NCBI GenBank assembly: GCA_029260135.1
Contig: JAJDDV010000193.1
Span: 1-51,846, forward strand
DNA: 51,846 nucleotides
Direction: 5' to 3'
Source: Phycisphaerae bacterium
GTDB lineage: Bacteria; Planctomycetota; Phycisphaerae; UBA1845
Position numbers and translations under genes: made by a program. Under the pieces are notes generated by a model. The model was given only the letters and a program-made list of their open reading frames with translations. It ran no database searches and had not been told where the DNA came from. This document shows positions 44,612 through 51,846 of the stretch, piece after piece; position 1 is the first letter of the stretch, and the number at the start of each line of letters is the position of its first letter.

Positions 44612-47600
44612 CTACCGGCGACCCTGACCTCGCTCGGAATCATCGACATTATCACGACCACGCCGTCCGAGCCCCCCCAGACCTCGGATCGCGCTCCAGA
44701 GACCCGCGAAGAAACCGCCACCCGCACCGCTCGCGACACGACTCGAATCCGATCGAGTCAGGTGGTCGTCATCACCGGTTGTCGTCTCCGAATTCCCATA
44801 GTCGGGATTCCCGGCATCTTCAGCCGAGCGCGTACGGGCGCTTGGTCCCTCTTCAACCGCCACCGCCGTAGACGGATGCTGCGGCTGGCCGAGGTTCGTG
44901 GCATGGCCGGACGGAACCTGCACGCCTCCCGGAACCTGCGGTGCAGCCATGTCCGGCGTTCGTGGATCCGCCGCCAGTTCGACGTCAAGCCCTTCGATCT
45001 CGGTCTCCACGTACATGTCGCTCAAGTCCGCACCTGGACCGACGCCCGGTAGCGAGGCCGTGTCCGGTGTTCCAAAGACAGCCGGCGTGAGCTCGATGGT
45101 CTCCTCGTAGGTGAAGGTCGCTGCAGGACCCTCATCATCTCCGATGCGGTCGGTCGCTCCCTCATCGCCCGCCGACGGTTCTTCCTCATCGGACCCATCA
45201 TGGTGGCGGACAAATTCAACCGTCTGTGAGAGGCCTTCGGTGGCGTCCATCACCTCCATGTCGTCGGCGGTCACCGACTGCGCGTAGTCAGATTCGCCAT
45301 CTTCGTTCGCCTGCTCGCCGACACTGAAATCCACGCGACTCGGGGGCGTGCTCGGGTCGACACGACCGCCATCATCCGGCACGACGTTGACAGGCTCCGC
45401 CAGGAAGTCCGACGATCCGGCAGCATCATTCTCGATCGCCATGGGTGGCGTGACCGGCGATCCGCCGTCGTAGACCGGTGTGCTCACCGGAGGCGGTGGA
45501 GGATCGAACACGTTGACCGGTGAGTCGGCCGGCACGGTCTCGGGAGCCGCGGGCACGCTGGATTCGGACTTCGGCGCGTCGGCCGCAGCACTTTCGCCGG
45601 CATCATCAGCGTCACCGGTCGGATCAGCAGGTGCAGGAGGCGGCGCAGGGACAGCCGGCGCTGCCGGCGCAGGCGGCGGGGTGGGCACCGGTGGCAGCGC
45701 CGCCTGCTGCGCGGCCGCATCCACCGTCACATTCACCGTAGCCGTGCTGGTCCCACCGTTGCCGTCGTCGACGGTGTACGTGAAGCTGTCACTGCCGTTG
45801 AAGTTGGCGCTCGGCGTATACGTGAACGTCCCGTCGCCATTATCAGCCACGGTTCCGTTGCTGCCCTGCGTGAAGCCGGTGATCGACAGGCTGTCGCCCT
45901 CCGGATCACTGTCGTTGGTCAGCACATTACCCGTCGTGACCGCCGTATCTTCCGAAGTCGAGACGCTGTCCGCCACCGCGCTCGGACCGTCATTCGCCGC
46001 ACCGACCGTCACGCTCACCGTAGCCGTGTCCGTCCCGCCGTTGCCGTCGTCGACGGTATAGGTGAACGAGTCAGACCCGTTGAAGTTGGCGTTCGGCGTG
46101 TACGTGAACGTCCCGTCGCCATTGTCCGCGACCGTGCCGTTGCTGCCCTGCGTGAATCCGGTGATGCTCAGGCTGTCGCCGTCCGGATCACTGTCGTTCG
46201 TCAGCACATTACCCGTCGTGACCGCTGTGTCCTCACTCGTCGAGACGCTGTCAGCCACCGCCGACGGACCGTCGTTGACCGCGCCGACCGTCACGCTGAC
46301 CGTAGCCGTGTCCGTTCCGCCGTTGCCGTCGTCGACGGTGTACGTGAAGCTGTCACTGCCGTTGAAGTTGGCGCTCGGCGTATACGTGAACGTCCCGTCG
46401 CCGTTGTCCGCGACCGTGCCGTTGCTGCCCTGCGTGAACCCGGTGATCGAAAGGCTGTCGCCCTCCGGATCACTGTCGTTCGTCAGCACGTTACCCGTCG
46501 TGACCGCCGTGTCCTCACTCGTCGAAACGCTGTCCGCCACCGCCGACGGACCGTCGTTGACAGAGTTCACGGTGATGGAGAGCGTCGCCGGATTGTCGGA
46601 CCAGGTGTCGCCATCACTAGCGCTAAACGTGAAGCTGTCAGCACCATTGAAGTCTGCTGTCGGCGTGAACGTCAGGTTTCCCGAGTTGATCTGGGCCTGC
46701 GTGACCGAATCGCCTGCACTGACTGTCACGCCGTTCAGTGTCAATGTCCCGTTGGCTGGCACCGTATCGATCCGATAGCTGGTGATGTTGTCACCCTGAT
46801 CGGGCTCGGTACCTGACAGCGTGACCGTCGTTGCCGATGCGTCTTCATCGATCGTCATACTGCCGGCTGTTGCCGTCGGAGCATGATTGATCGGCGGCCC
46901 CGTGCTCACGGTCACGTTGACCGTGGCCGTATCGGTCCCGCCGTTACCGTCGTCCACCGTATACGTAAAGCTGTCACTACCCTTAAAGCCGTTGTTGGGC
47001 GTGTAGGTGAACGTTCCGTCGCCGTTGTCGACCACCGTGCCGTTGCTGGCCTGCGTGAACCCGGTGACAGACAGCGTGTCGCCGTCACCATCGGTGTCAT
47101 TCGCAAGGACATTGCTCGTCGTCACGGCGTCATTGACGTTCGTCGTCACCGAATCATCAATCGCATCCGGATTGGCATTGGACGCGCCGGTTGTGACGTC
47201 GGTTCCATCAAACGTCACCTGCGTTGGATTGGCGAAGGTATTGGAATAATCCTCTCCATCCTCACCGACCTCGAACTGGCCGACCACGCCGTTCGCCGTC
47301 ACGGTCGTTCCCGTCATCGTCCCGTCGTTCTCGATGCTGTTCAGATCGCCGGAGATGGTGATCGTCGACCCGGTGATACTCTCCTCCAACTTGAGTTCAT
47401 CAACGCTACCGGTGACGGTAACGGTCGAGTTCTGCACATCGGCATCGAGCTCGAGATCCTCCAACGACCCGGTAACGTTTACAGTCGCGTTGCTCAAGTC
47501 CTCCTTGAACTTGACCTCTTCGACGGTCCCGGAGATGTTGACCGTTGCGTTACTTACGCCATCCTCGAACTTGATGTCTTCAACGGTCGCGTCGATGGTC

Positions 47601-49300
47601 ACCGTGCCGCCAGTGATCTCCGTCTCGAATTTGATGTCCTCCAGCGTTCCGCTGCTATTGGTGATTGAGATGTCCGACGTGCCGGAGCTTCCGGTGATGA
47701 TGAGTTTGTCGTCGCCACCCTCGTACTCAAAATCGATCGTCCCGCCACCGGTCACGGAAACCGTAAACGTCACATCTCCATCGGTGAACGACTGCGTTCC
47801 GGAGAAACCCGATTCACTGTAATCCGCCAGGTCGCTGTTGTAGTCCGCCAGCTCTTCCTCATCGACACCCGTATCAAGCTCACCCGCCAGCTCCGCCTCA
47901 CCGCCGACCGACACCGCCTCCAGGTCCCAGTCACCACCCGCACCCGTGATGTCGTCCGAACCGAAGACCTCCGTTCCCGTCAGAGAAGAAAGACTGTTCA
48001 GCAGCGCCTGTCCCTCACCGCTGCCGTCAACTACATTGCAGCCGAACGCGTAGATGTTACCGTCATCCGTGAAGTTGTCCGACAACGATGCCCACGCCGC
48101 TGTCTGCTCCGCGGTCATCTCATCGCCGACCACCTCATTGCCCAAATCGAACTGCCCGCCGGATCCGTGAGAGAGAATCGTCAACGAGGAAATCTGACTC
48201 TCGGCACCGGTAGCCGCCGATTCGACCTGACCCAGCACATCGGTCATCGAGGCATTGGCCCCGTCGTACTCGATGATCGTGGCGTCGTCATCGGCACCCT
48301 CTTTGAGTACGTCAACATCTTCGAGCGTGGAGTCGACCAGAACGATCTTCATCGGCGCAGCGTCGGTCGCATCCGCCGCATCCAGCGCAGGATCGACAAG
48401 CGCCTCCTCTTCCTCCGCCTCCGAATCTCCCTCAGCCTCATCCTCAACCTCGCCCTCGGCCTCCGACGAATCTCCATCGCTGTCGGCCGTCTTGGCCGTC
48501 ACCGACTCGTCATCATCCTCTTCGTCCACCTCGTCGGCTTCCGACGACTCCGAGTCAGCGGTTGACGTTGACGCTTCCGTCGCGCTTCCACTCGCCGCGG
48601 CCTCGTCACTCGCCTCTACTGTAGCCACAACGTCATCGTCATCGACCTCATCCTCGGCATCCGTCGCATCCTCATCCTCGTCATCGTCTTCGTCGGAATC
48701 GGTGTCATCACCGACCGATGCACTCTCCTCGGCATCGTCACTTGCTTCTTCCGTATCCTCGTCGTCATCGTCGTCATCCGAATCGGTGTCCGCACTCGAT
48801 GAAGCGCCCTCTTCGGCCTCGCCGGAGGCCTCCGCGGCATCGTCATCGTCGTCGTCGTCCGTCTCGTCGGAGTCTTCGGACTCAACCTCCGCGACCTCCG
48901 AATCATCATCGTCATCGTCGCTGTCGCTAAGATCCTCGGCCGCCGCATCCGCATCGCCGTCCAAAAGATCATCGCCGATGTCTTCAAACAGACTGTCGCC
49001 GCTCGATTCGCTCGAAGATTCGTCGCTGCTGAAATCGCTGAAGAGCTCATCGCCACCCGAATCGCCCGAACCCTCGTCGACGATGACGTCCGCGAACACA
49101 TCGTCCCCACTGGCGGCATCGGAGACGTCGGCGTCGGTGTCGGCATCGACCCAGGTGGCCGAAAGGAGGACGCGCGCTTCAAGCTGCTCGAGGTCCAGTG
49201 ACGGCTTTCCGGCCGCACCGCAACCTACCGGAGTTTCTTCGTGCTCGCGTTTCTTCTTCGCACGCGCTTTGGCTCGTAGTTGTTTCTTTCGCTTTGACAT
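44612..49300 (-). CDS. Giant LEPR-XLL / DUF4347 / tandem-repeat surface protein
   Basis: A 1562-residue protein. The N-terminus is Lys/Arg-rich (MSKRKKQLRAKARAKKKRE) and is followed by LEQLEARVLLSA (about 37-48), the planctomycete LEPR-XLL motif; there is no ordinary Sec signal peptide. Residues about 50-316 are extremely acidic (long Asp/Glu/Ser runs). DUF4347 follows at about 317-480 (MKIVLVDSTLEDVD, LTILSHGSGGQF, AFGCNV). A beta-helix-like series of short repeats (VEDIKFE, VEEVKFK, LEDLELD) lies at about 520-700. Ig-like cadherin/VCBS-type repeats of about 94 residues follow, each with DGDG/DDGNGG calcium-type loops. The end is a Pro/Ala-rich linker, an acidic stretch, then GGFFAGLWSAIRGLGGLGRR and a polar tail. 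Probably an adhesin or matrix protein handled by the neighbouring HlyD/M50/PilZ genes. Confidence 0.9.
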   Translation of the reverse strand: MSKRKKQLRAKARAKKKREHEETPVGCGAAGKPSLDLEQLEARVLLSATWVDADTDADVSDAASGDDVFADVIVDEGSGDSGGDELFSDFSSDESSSESSGDSLFEDIGDDLLDGDADAAAEDLSDSDDDDDDSEVAEVESEDSDETDDDDDDDAAEASGEAEEGASSSADTDSDDDDDDEDTEEASDDAEESASVGDDTDSDEDDDEDEDATDAEDEVDDDDVVATVEASDEAAASGSATEASTSTADSESSEADEVDEEDDDESVTAKTADSDGDSSEAEGEVEDEAEGDSEAEEEEALVDPALDAADATDAAPMKIVLVDSTLEDVDVLKEGADDDATIIEYDGANASMTDVLGQVESAATGAESQISSLTILSHGSGGQFDLGNEVVGDEMTAEQTAAWASLSDNFTDDGNIYAFGCNVVDGSGEGQALLNSLSSLTGTEVFGSDDITGAGGDWDLEAVSVGGEAELAGELDTGVDEEELADYNSDLADYSESGFSGTQSFTDGDVTFTVSVTGGGTIDFEYEGGDDKLIITGSSGTSDISITNSSGTLEDIKFETEITGGTVTIDATVEDIKFEDGVSNATVNISGTVEEVKFKEDLSNATVNVTGSLEDLELDADVQNSTVTVTGSVDELKLEESITGSTITISGDLNSIENDGTMTGTTVTANGVVGQFEVGEDGEDYSNTFANPTQVTFDGTDVTTGASNANPDAIDDSVTTNVNDAVTTSNVLANDTDGDGDTLSVTGFTQASNGTVVDNGDGTFTYTPNNGFKGSDSFTYTVDDGNGGTDTATVNVTVSTGPPINHAPTATAGSMTIDEDASATTVTLSGTEPDQGDNITSYRIDTVPANGTLTLNGVTVSAGDSVTQAQINSGNLTFTPTADFNGADSFTFSASDGDTWSDNPATLSITVNSVNDGPSAVADSVSTSEDTAVTTGNVLTNDSDPEGDSLSITGFTQGSNGTVADNGDGTFTYTPSANFNGSDSFTYTVDDGNGGTDTATVSVTVGAVNDGPSAVADSVSTSEDTAVTTGNVLTNDSDPDGDSLSITGFTQGSNGTVADNGDGTFTYTPNANFNGSDSFTYTVDDGNGGTDTATVSVTVGAANDGPSAVADSVSTSEDTAVTTGNVLTNDSDPEGDSLSITGFTQGSNGTVADNGDGTFTYTPSANFNGSDSFTYTVDDGNGGTSTATVNVTVDAAAQQAALPPVPTPPPAPAAPAVPAPPPAPADPTGDADDAGESAAADAPKSESSVPAAPETVPADSPVNVFDPPPPPVSTPVYDGGSPVTPPMAIENDAAGSSDFLAEPVNVVPDDGGRVDPSTPPSRVDFSVGEQANEDGESDYAQSVTADDMEVMDATEGLSQTVEFVRHHDGSDEEEPSAGDEGATDRIGDDEGPAATFTYEETIELTPAVFGTPDTASLPGVGPGADLSDMYVETEIEGLDVELAADPRTPDMAAPQVPGGVQVPSGHATNLGQPQHPSTAVAVEEGPSARTRSAEDAGNPDYGNSETTTGDDDHLTRSDSSRVASGAGGGFFAGLWSAIRGLGGLGRRGRDNVDDSERGQGRR
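45728..46573. repeat. Three nearly identical 282-bp tandem units inside the giant gene
   Basis: Units recur at 282-bp spacing (for example the CCGTTGCCGTCGTCGACGGT word near 45760, 46038 and 46320). They encode 94-residue Ig-like repeats differing at a handful of residues. A more diverged copy lies near 46900-47180. Homogenised copies imply recent duplication or gene conversion and can vary in number between strains. Confidence 0.9.
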
Positions 49301-49469
49301 GGCACGATCCTCCCTACGAATCGAGACTTTCCCCGGGCCGATTTCTACTCGGCCAAGGGATGATGTATCGTCGACTCACCCCCCGGAGGGGGCGTCGTAA
49401 ACAATATGGGCGGTGGACCGCCACCGGCGTCGACGAGGCTTCATCGGACACCGGATGGGCGAACCAGGA

Positions 49470-50147
49470 TTACGCGACCGCGACTGGCGTCGGCGCTGGC
49501 GGTTTCGCGTCGCTCTCCGATTCGGCGGAGATCGGCAACGCTTCCTCCCCCAGTGCAGCGGCGAGTTCGCCGCGCAGCTCATCAAGTTGCTTGGTCATCG
49601 ATGCCAGCGCGTCTTTACAGGAGGCGTCATCTGCCTCGTCGACCGATCGAGCGGTCGTCGCGATCTTGGTTAGTGTGGTGAGATGCTGTTGCTTCCGTTC
49701 CCGCAGCGCATCGGTGGCGCGCGAGAACGTCGCAAAGAGGTCTTTGAACTCGTCCTTCTTGCGAAGAGGACGGAGTTTCGGAATGGCGCCGTTCGCGAGC
49801 TGCCGCAAGTAGCGGTCGATCACGAACAGCGGTCCGCAAATCCGGTGCGTGATAAAAAAGCACCAGATACCAACGCCAAGCGCCGTCACCATCGAAAACG
49901 CAACCGCAAACGTCACCATAACCAGACCCACGCTGGCCGTGTACGTCTCCGGGTGCATCACGCGCTGTCGCGCTTGCTGGTGGAGCAGACCGTAGAGCAC
50001 CGAACTCAGGCACGTCGTGATGAGAAACACAACCAACGCCAACGAAATCGTGTATTTCCACTGAAAACCCGGATTCACGAGATACTGTCGTCGCCGGTTG
50101 AGGCCGTTCCCCTTCGACTGCTCATTCTGCGTGTCACCGATCGCCAT
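49470..50147 (-). CDS. HAMP-domain membrane protein
   Basis: A 225-residue protein with two transmembrane segments (about 32-52 and 75-98) and a short periplasmic loop. A HAMP-like region follows: ITHRICGPLFVIDRYLRQL, a linker and EFKDLFATFSRATDALRER, then a coiled coil. No kinase or methyl-accepting domain follows. Such small HAMP proteins occur widely in planctomycetes and Deltaproteobacteria. It starts 263 nt from the divergent LarA-like gene and lies 169 nt upstream of the giant surface gene. Confidence 0.75.
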   Translation of the reverse strand: MAIGDTQNEQSKGNGLNRRRQYLVNPGFQWKYTISLALVVFLITTCLSSVLYGLLHQQARQRVMHPETYTASVGLVMVTFAVAFSMVTALGVGIWCFFITHRICGPLFVIDRYLRQLANGAIPKLRPLRKKDEFKDLFATFSRATDALRERKQQHLTTLTKIATTARSVDEADDASCKDALASMTKQLDELRGELAAALGEEALPISAESESDAKPPAPTPVAVA

Positions 50148-50410
50148 GGATAGCCCCTTACAAGCTTCGCAAATTCCGGAAGGACACCGGTCGCTCGAAA
50201 AAAGTATACATTACGCGCAAAACATCTCGCGAATCGCCAAGAGAGATTCCAGAACGACTTCGTGTGGCATTTTTAGGAACCAAGCCCGCACCAACGCCCC
50301 GACCGGCTCCTTTTTTTCGGCCCCCGATACTTCGCACTTATCCGGACACGAATCTCGGTGTACGATCGGACCAAACGTCGCCGCAGAATCGCCGTCGATG
50401 GGAACAGAAA

Positions 50411-51643
50411 ATGACCGTCGCGTGGGAAACGATTGGACCGTCGCGCATCGCGCCAACTTCAACCCCGCCGATCGATTTGACCGCGTTGTGTCGAGCCGAG
50501 GCCAACCTCGACCGGCTGCTTGCGACCGCCGCCGAACATGACGAGCCCGTCCTCGTCGTCATCAACGACCCCCAACGCTCCACGCTCACACGCCTGGCGC
50601 TCGACGCACTAACGCACCTCGTCGCCCGGCGGAACCACCCCCCACGCTTCCGCCTCCTCGTAGCCACGGGAACACACCGGTTCTCGCCGGACGTCCGAAG
50701 AAGCTTCGAGGCGATAACCATGGATGGCTGTGGCCTCAACGTGGAAAACGTCACCTGGCACGATGCGACCGACCCCTCCGCTCTGGCCACACTCGGCGGC
50801 GTTCGATTCCACCGCGACATCATCGAGAAACGATTCCTGCTGCCGATCGGCAGCGTCGAACCCCACTATTTCGCCGGTGTTACCGGCCCACACAAGACCA
50901 TCACCATCGGTTGCTTGTCCTACGACGACATCGAGCGCAACCACCGAGGGGCACTTAGCCCGAACGCCGGGATCATGCGACTCGATGGCAATCCCGTCTT
51001 CGATGACCTGACCCACAAGCTCGGGCTTCTCAACTCCGCCGATAAGTGCATCTGCTCGATCGGACAGGTCGTCAAGACCGACCGACTCGTCGCAGCCGCC
51101 GTCGGCGACCCGATCGACGTCGTCCACACCCTCCTTCCCGCAGCGCGGCAAACGTTCCTGCACGAACTCGCCAAGCCCGTCGACGTGCTCCACCTCCGTG
51201 TTCCGGCGCCGCTGGGAAGCACGCTCTACCAGGCCGACAAAGCCCTCAAGAACAACCACGACGCCCTACGCGACGGCGGTAGCATCATGCTGGAAGCGGA
51301 ATGCGAACAGGGGATAGGACCCGACGCGTTCCTCGATCTTCTGAGACGCGCCGACGGCTACGACGACGCACTCAACATAGTGACCCGCGAGGGGTATCGA
51401 CTCGGCGATCACAAAGCCGTAAAGATCCACCACCTCACAGACCCAAACCACCGCGCCGTTAACGTCGCGCTCGTCTCAACACATCTGAGCCATGACGACC
51501 TTCGCGGCACACCGATCCGCGTGTTCTCCGAAACCTCCACGTGTGTTGAATGGCTGGAAGCGAACACCGTTGGACCTTTTGAGAGAGGCCTGGTCATCGA
51601 CGACGCCGCCCTGGTCTGCGCGCAACACAGGCCACAGTTGTAG
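50411..51643 (+). CDS. LarA-like nickel-pincer enzyme (lactate racemase family, DUF2088)
   Basis: A 410-residue protein. Known LarA residues are seen at matching spacing: His89 in ATGTHRF, then His152 and Lys162 (10 apart) in EPHYFAGVTGPHK, and His178 in ERNH (26 after His152). In LarA these bind and use the nickel-pincer nucleotide cofactor, which is tethered to the lysine. The family contains many 2-hydroxyacid racemases and epimerases, so the substrate is uncertain. No larB, larC or larE is in view. The start at 50411 is chosen over an upstream in-frame Met because the extra residues are Pro-rich and poor. Its stop codon lies within an 85-bp tandem repeat. Confidence 0.85.
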   Translation: MTVAWETIGPSRIAPTSTPPIDLTALCRAEANLDRLLATAAEHDEPVLVVINDPQRSTLTRLALDALTHLVARRNHPPRFRLLVATGTHRFSPDVRRSFEAITMDGCGLNVENVTWHDATDPSALATLGGVRFHRDIIEKRFLLPIGSVEPHYFAGVTGPHKTITIGCLSYDDIERNHRGALSPNAGIMRLDGNPVFDDLTHKLGLLNSADKCICSIGQVVKTDRLVAAAVGDPIDVVHTLLPAARQTFLHELAKPVDVLHLRVPAPLGSTLYQADKALKNNHDALRDGGSIMLEAECEQGIGPDAFLDLLRRADGYDDALNIVTREGYRLGDHKAVKIHHLTDPNHRAVNVALVSTHLSHDDLRGTPIRVFSETSTCVEWLEANTVGPFERGLVIDDAALVCAQHRPQL

Positions 51644-51846
51644 GGTCCGCTGTGCGAGTCAAGCGCCCCCTTACCAAGTTGTAGGGTCCGCTGTGCGGAC
51701 CACCCGCCTCTCCCCTACCGGCTGGTAGGCTCCGCTGTGCGAGTCAAGCGCCCCCTTACCAAGTTGTAGGGTCCGCTGTGCGGACCACCCGCCTCTCCCC
51801 TACCGGCTGGTAGGATCCGCTGTGCGAGTCAAGCGCCCCCTTTCCA
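51641..51846. repeat. 85-bp tandem repeat array with GGTCCGC palindromes
   Basis: Units begin at 51641, 51726 and 51811, exactly 85 bp apart, and the last is cut by the window edge. Each unit has two related halves beginning TAGG(G/C/A)TCCGCTGTGCG. The second half contains GGTCCGCTGTGCGGACC, a 7-bp perfect palindrome around TGT. The first unit starts with the TAG stop of the LarA-like gene. Such TAGGGTCCGC-type words are common extragenic repeats in planctomycetes. Confidence 0.85.

Noticed and set aside
45728..46573. CRISPR-like array
   Set aside because: The 282-bp units are coding, with no short repeat/spacer pattern.
48255..49400. Ser-rich plus-strand frame opposite the acidic segment of the giant gene
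   Set aside because: Poly-Ser is the antisense reading of the Asp/Glu codon bias; the giant frame has recognised domains on both sides.

Overview
The window looks like a chromosomal segment of a planctomycete, possibly Phycisphaerae-like. It is GC-rich. It encodes a pseudopilin with the planctomycete-type prepilin start and the C-terminal H-X9-DG signature, PQQ-type beta-propellers, dockerin-like Cys-rich secreted proteins, DUF1570 gluzincins and a giant LEPR-XLL/DUF4347 surface protein. These gene families are typical of Planctomycetota. The assignment is an inference from family content, because no rRNA or other phylogenetic marker lies here.

Layout. 1-7.5 kb: thioredoxin reductase (-), a gluzincin lipoprotein (+), a methyltransferase (+), a beta-helix lipoprotein (-), a zinc-ribbon membrane protein (-), a TetR regulator (-) and a pseudopilin (-). 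7.96-10.9 kb: a tight haem-precursor operon hemL-hemC-hemD (+). 11.0-12.9 kb: a minus-strand cluster whose first gene is missed by standard ORF calling because it holds two in-frame TGA codons. It encodes a 116-residue lipoprotein with a heavy-metal-associated (HMA) fold in which the metal-binding CxxC is read as Sec-x-x-Sec. A small hairpin with a GGUC loop follows, as expected of a bacterial SECIS. A tiny lipoprotein and an outer-membrane beta-barrel follow downstream. 13.2-18.5 kb: a secreted PQQ-propeller/EF-hand protein and a large Cys-rich dockerin-like protein. 18.7-19.3 kb: a frameshifted IS4-type transposase remnant. 19.5-21.4 kb: a second DUF1570 gluzincin and NAD(P)H-hydrate epimerase. 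21.5-36.4 kb: a complete 14-gene nuoA-N operon for respiratory complex I (-). 36.6-38.7 kb: an S9 peptidase.

39-49.3 kb holds a minus-strand cluster that reads as a dedicated surface-protein export system. In transcription order it has the giant LEPR-XLL/DUF4347/tandem-repeat protein (no ordinary Sec signal peptide), a periplasmic HlyD-type adaptor, a PilZ c-di-GMP-binding protein, a GAF-GAF-HlyD membrane fusion protein, and an M50 membrane metalloprotease fused to an HlyD-like C-terminus. A HAMP membrane protein lies just upstream. At the right edge are a LarA-like protein that keeps the nickel-pincer residues and an 85-bp tandem repeat array that begins in its stop codon.

The two most interesting observations are the UxxU HMA selenoprotein with its SECIS-like hairpin (12554-12904) and the ABC-less LEPR-XLL/HlyD/M50/PilZ cluster (38975-49300). 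Both are inferences from sequence. The selenoprotein is supported by the frame staying open on both sides of the two TGAs, by their exact placement at the CxxC positions, and by a strong Shine-Dalgarno at the start.
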